DNA from: an uncultured archaeon
Lineage (GTDB): Archaea; Thermoproteota; EX4484-205; JAAOZP01
DNA length: 64,000 nucleotides
Assembly (NCBI GenBank): GCA_938045545.1
Contig: CALIBN010000007.1
Span: forward strand, 80,073 to 144,072
Direction of reading: 5' to 3'
Shown here piece by piece: positions 63,367 to 64,000 of the stretch (position 1 is the first letter of the stretch; the number at the start of each line of letters is the position of its first letter). Below the pieces are notes generated by a model. The model was not told the origin of the DNA, searched no databases, and worked only from the letters and a program-made list of their open reading frames with translations. Position numbers and translations under genes: made by a program.

Positions 63367-63766
63367 TCTTCTCCAACCCCTTTATGCTCTCAATCCAAAC
63401 GCCCCTGCCCCCAACTATCTCGAAATCCGGGCTTCCACATTCAGGACACTTAACATAAGCGTGAGAAACCTCTGGAAGAAAGTGTATCGCTTCCAGCACG
63501 TCCTCCGCAAGCTCATCCCTTTGGAAAAACCATTTGAAACCGCAAACCCTACATTTCAACTCTGTTTTACCAACCTCTATTATAAACTTCGTATCCTTTA
63601 ATTCAATCGGTTTCAACTGTTCTAAGGCTGTTCTAAATATGTCATGCTCCACCTGCTGCATTTCGCCAACTTTAATTTTAACTTCAATAATCTTCTCAAT
63701 CCCTTTTTCCTCAACTATTCTTAGGATCGTTTTCACCACCGATTCGGCTAATGCCCATTCATGCAT
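63359..63766 (-). CDS. hypA: Hydrogenase nickel incorporation protein HypA
   Basis: A 135-residue HypA. The nickel-binding N-terminus is Met-His-Glu-Trp (H2, E3), and the structural zinc site is C72/C75 ('CRVC') and C107/C110 ('CPEC'). The stretch between the two Cys pairs is about 32 residues, longer than in bacterial HypA, as in archaeal forms such as Thermococcus HypA. It delivers nickel to [NiFe]-hydrogenase (or another Ni enzyme) with HypB, whose gene overlaps downstream. A TATA-like CGTTTTTAAGCT is centred 28 bases before the ATG, so the pair forms a short leaderless operon. Confidence 0.9.
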   Translation of the reverse strand: MHEWALAESVVKTILRIVEEKGIEKIIEVKIKVGEMQQVEHDIFRTALEQLKPIELKDTKFIIEVGKTELKCRVCGFKWFFQRDELAEDVLEAIHFLPEVSHAYVKCPECGSPDFEIVGGRGVWIESIKGLEKNG

Positions 63767-63846
63767 TAACGCTTATAGCGGTGACGCAGCTTAAAAACGT
63801 TTCAAAAATCAAGGGATAAAAATAATAAGTATTGCTAAAACTTTCT

Positions 63847-64000
63847 CTATGACAAATATTTTGCAACATCCTGAATCAGCTTACTGTATTCACTATAATC
63901 ATGTTTGCACGATGAATGAACCACTCTCTCTGAATCACTTCATAAAGCTTCTTTAAACAGCTAGCACCATCATACAGACCCTTGCCTAGGTTCAGATCCT
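63847..64000 (-). other. Possible 3' end of a gene cut by the window edge
   Basis: Read on the minus strand from the edge, one frame gives 'LGKGLYDGASCLKKLYEVIQ' and a few more residues. After a frame change near 63905, 'HDYSEYSKLIQDVAKYLS' runs to a stop at 63847. The two parts look like one C-terminus with a lesion, but both are short and I recognise no family. The remaining 63767-63846 holds the hypA promoter only. Confidence 0.25.

Noticed and set aside
1-64000. CRISPR arrays, tandem repeats, tRNA and rRNA genes
   Set aside because: No regularly spaced repeats were seen. Occasional GGTTCGA-like strings (for example near 15690 and 37731) lack the rest of a tRNA, and no rRNA-like sequence is present.
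1-64000. Transposases, integrases or phage genes
   Set aside because: No recognisable protein or terminal inverted repeats of an insertion element were found, despite the many broken genes.

Overview
The window looks like chromosomal DNA of an archaeon, probably a TACK/Thermoproteota-type lineage; a Bathyarchaeia-like fermenter is one plausible reading, but the lineage cannot be fixed from the sequence alone. The archaeal evidence is that many genes have a TATA-like box about 25-30 bases before the start codon with almost no leader. In addition, several starts are TTG, HypB is of the Mrp/MinD type, and there are two tungsten-type aldehyde:ferredoxin oxidoreductases (AORs). I saw no rRNA, tRNA, CRISPR array, IS element or phage gene.

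Layout. 1-1.8 kb: a small DUF6485 Cys-rich protein and a GH4 glycosidase. 1.8-9.8 kb: two ABC export units on the minus strand. The larger is a PadR-controlled six-gene operon (PadR, DrrA-like ATPase, ABC-2 permease, LolD-like ATPase, MacB/FtsX permease, rhomboid protease). 9.8-21 kb: an aldehyde/organic-acid module made of a LarA-type nickel-pincer racemase, a class II aldolase, AOR-1 divergent from a MoaD-like protein, a sugar epimerase, a URO-D-family protein and a free pyruvate-kinase C-terminal domain. It ends with two DhnA-type aldolases and AOR-2. The second aldolase is fused to a four-cluster ferredoxin domain, and the first has lost the Schiff-base lysine. 21-26 kb: decaying genes, one MtaA-like methyltransferase, and an ABC operon in which all three genes are disrupted. 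26-34.5 kb: two OPT-like (DUF6785-type) transporters around a 1520-residue fusion of an M28-like domain without its metal ligands and an FtsX-type permease. 34.5-62.6 kb: a glycan catabolism island with GH17-like, GH2 and two GH38 enzymes and other TIM-barrel and helical glycosidase-like proteins. It also holds a creatininase-family hydrolase, a Gfo/Idh/MocA oxidoreductase, a PIG-L deacetylase, an ADP-ribosylglycohydrolase-family protein, a CoA-disulfide-reductase-like flavoprotein, an Eis-like acetyltransferase and three more URO-D-family proteins. 62.6-64 kb: HypA with a Mrp-type HypB.

How it may work together (inference). None of the glycosidases shows an obvious secretion signal, so oligosaccharides may be imported (OPT-like, MFS) and cut in the cytoplasm. 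Aldolases would then yield short aldehydes, which the AORs oxidise to acids with electrons passing to ferredoxin. LarA could interconvert the resulting 2-hydroxy acids, with HypA/HypB handling nickel. The five URO-D-family proteins might demethylate methylated sugars or aromatics, but no corrinoid protein is encoded here.

Many genes are broken. At least three lesions (ArsR-like regulator, ABC ATPase, MFS transporter) are single-base changes in A or T runs, so sequencing error must be excluded before calling them pseudogenes. Others (sugar epimerase, TIM-barrel glycosidase copy, DUF3782-like gene) carry several lesions each and look truly decayed.
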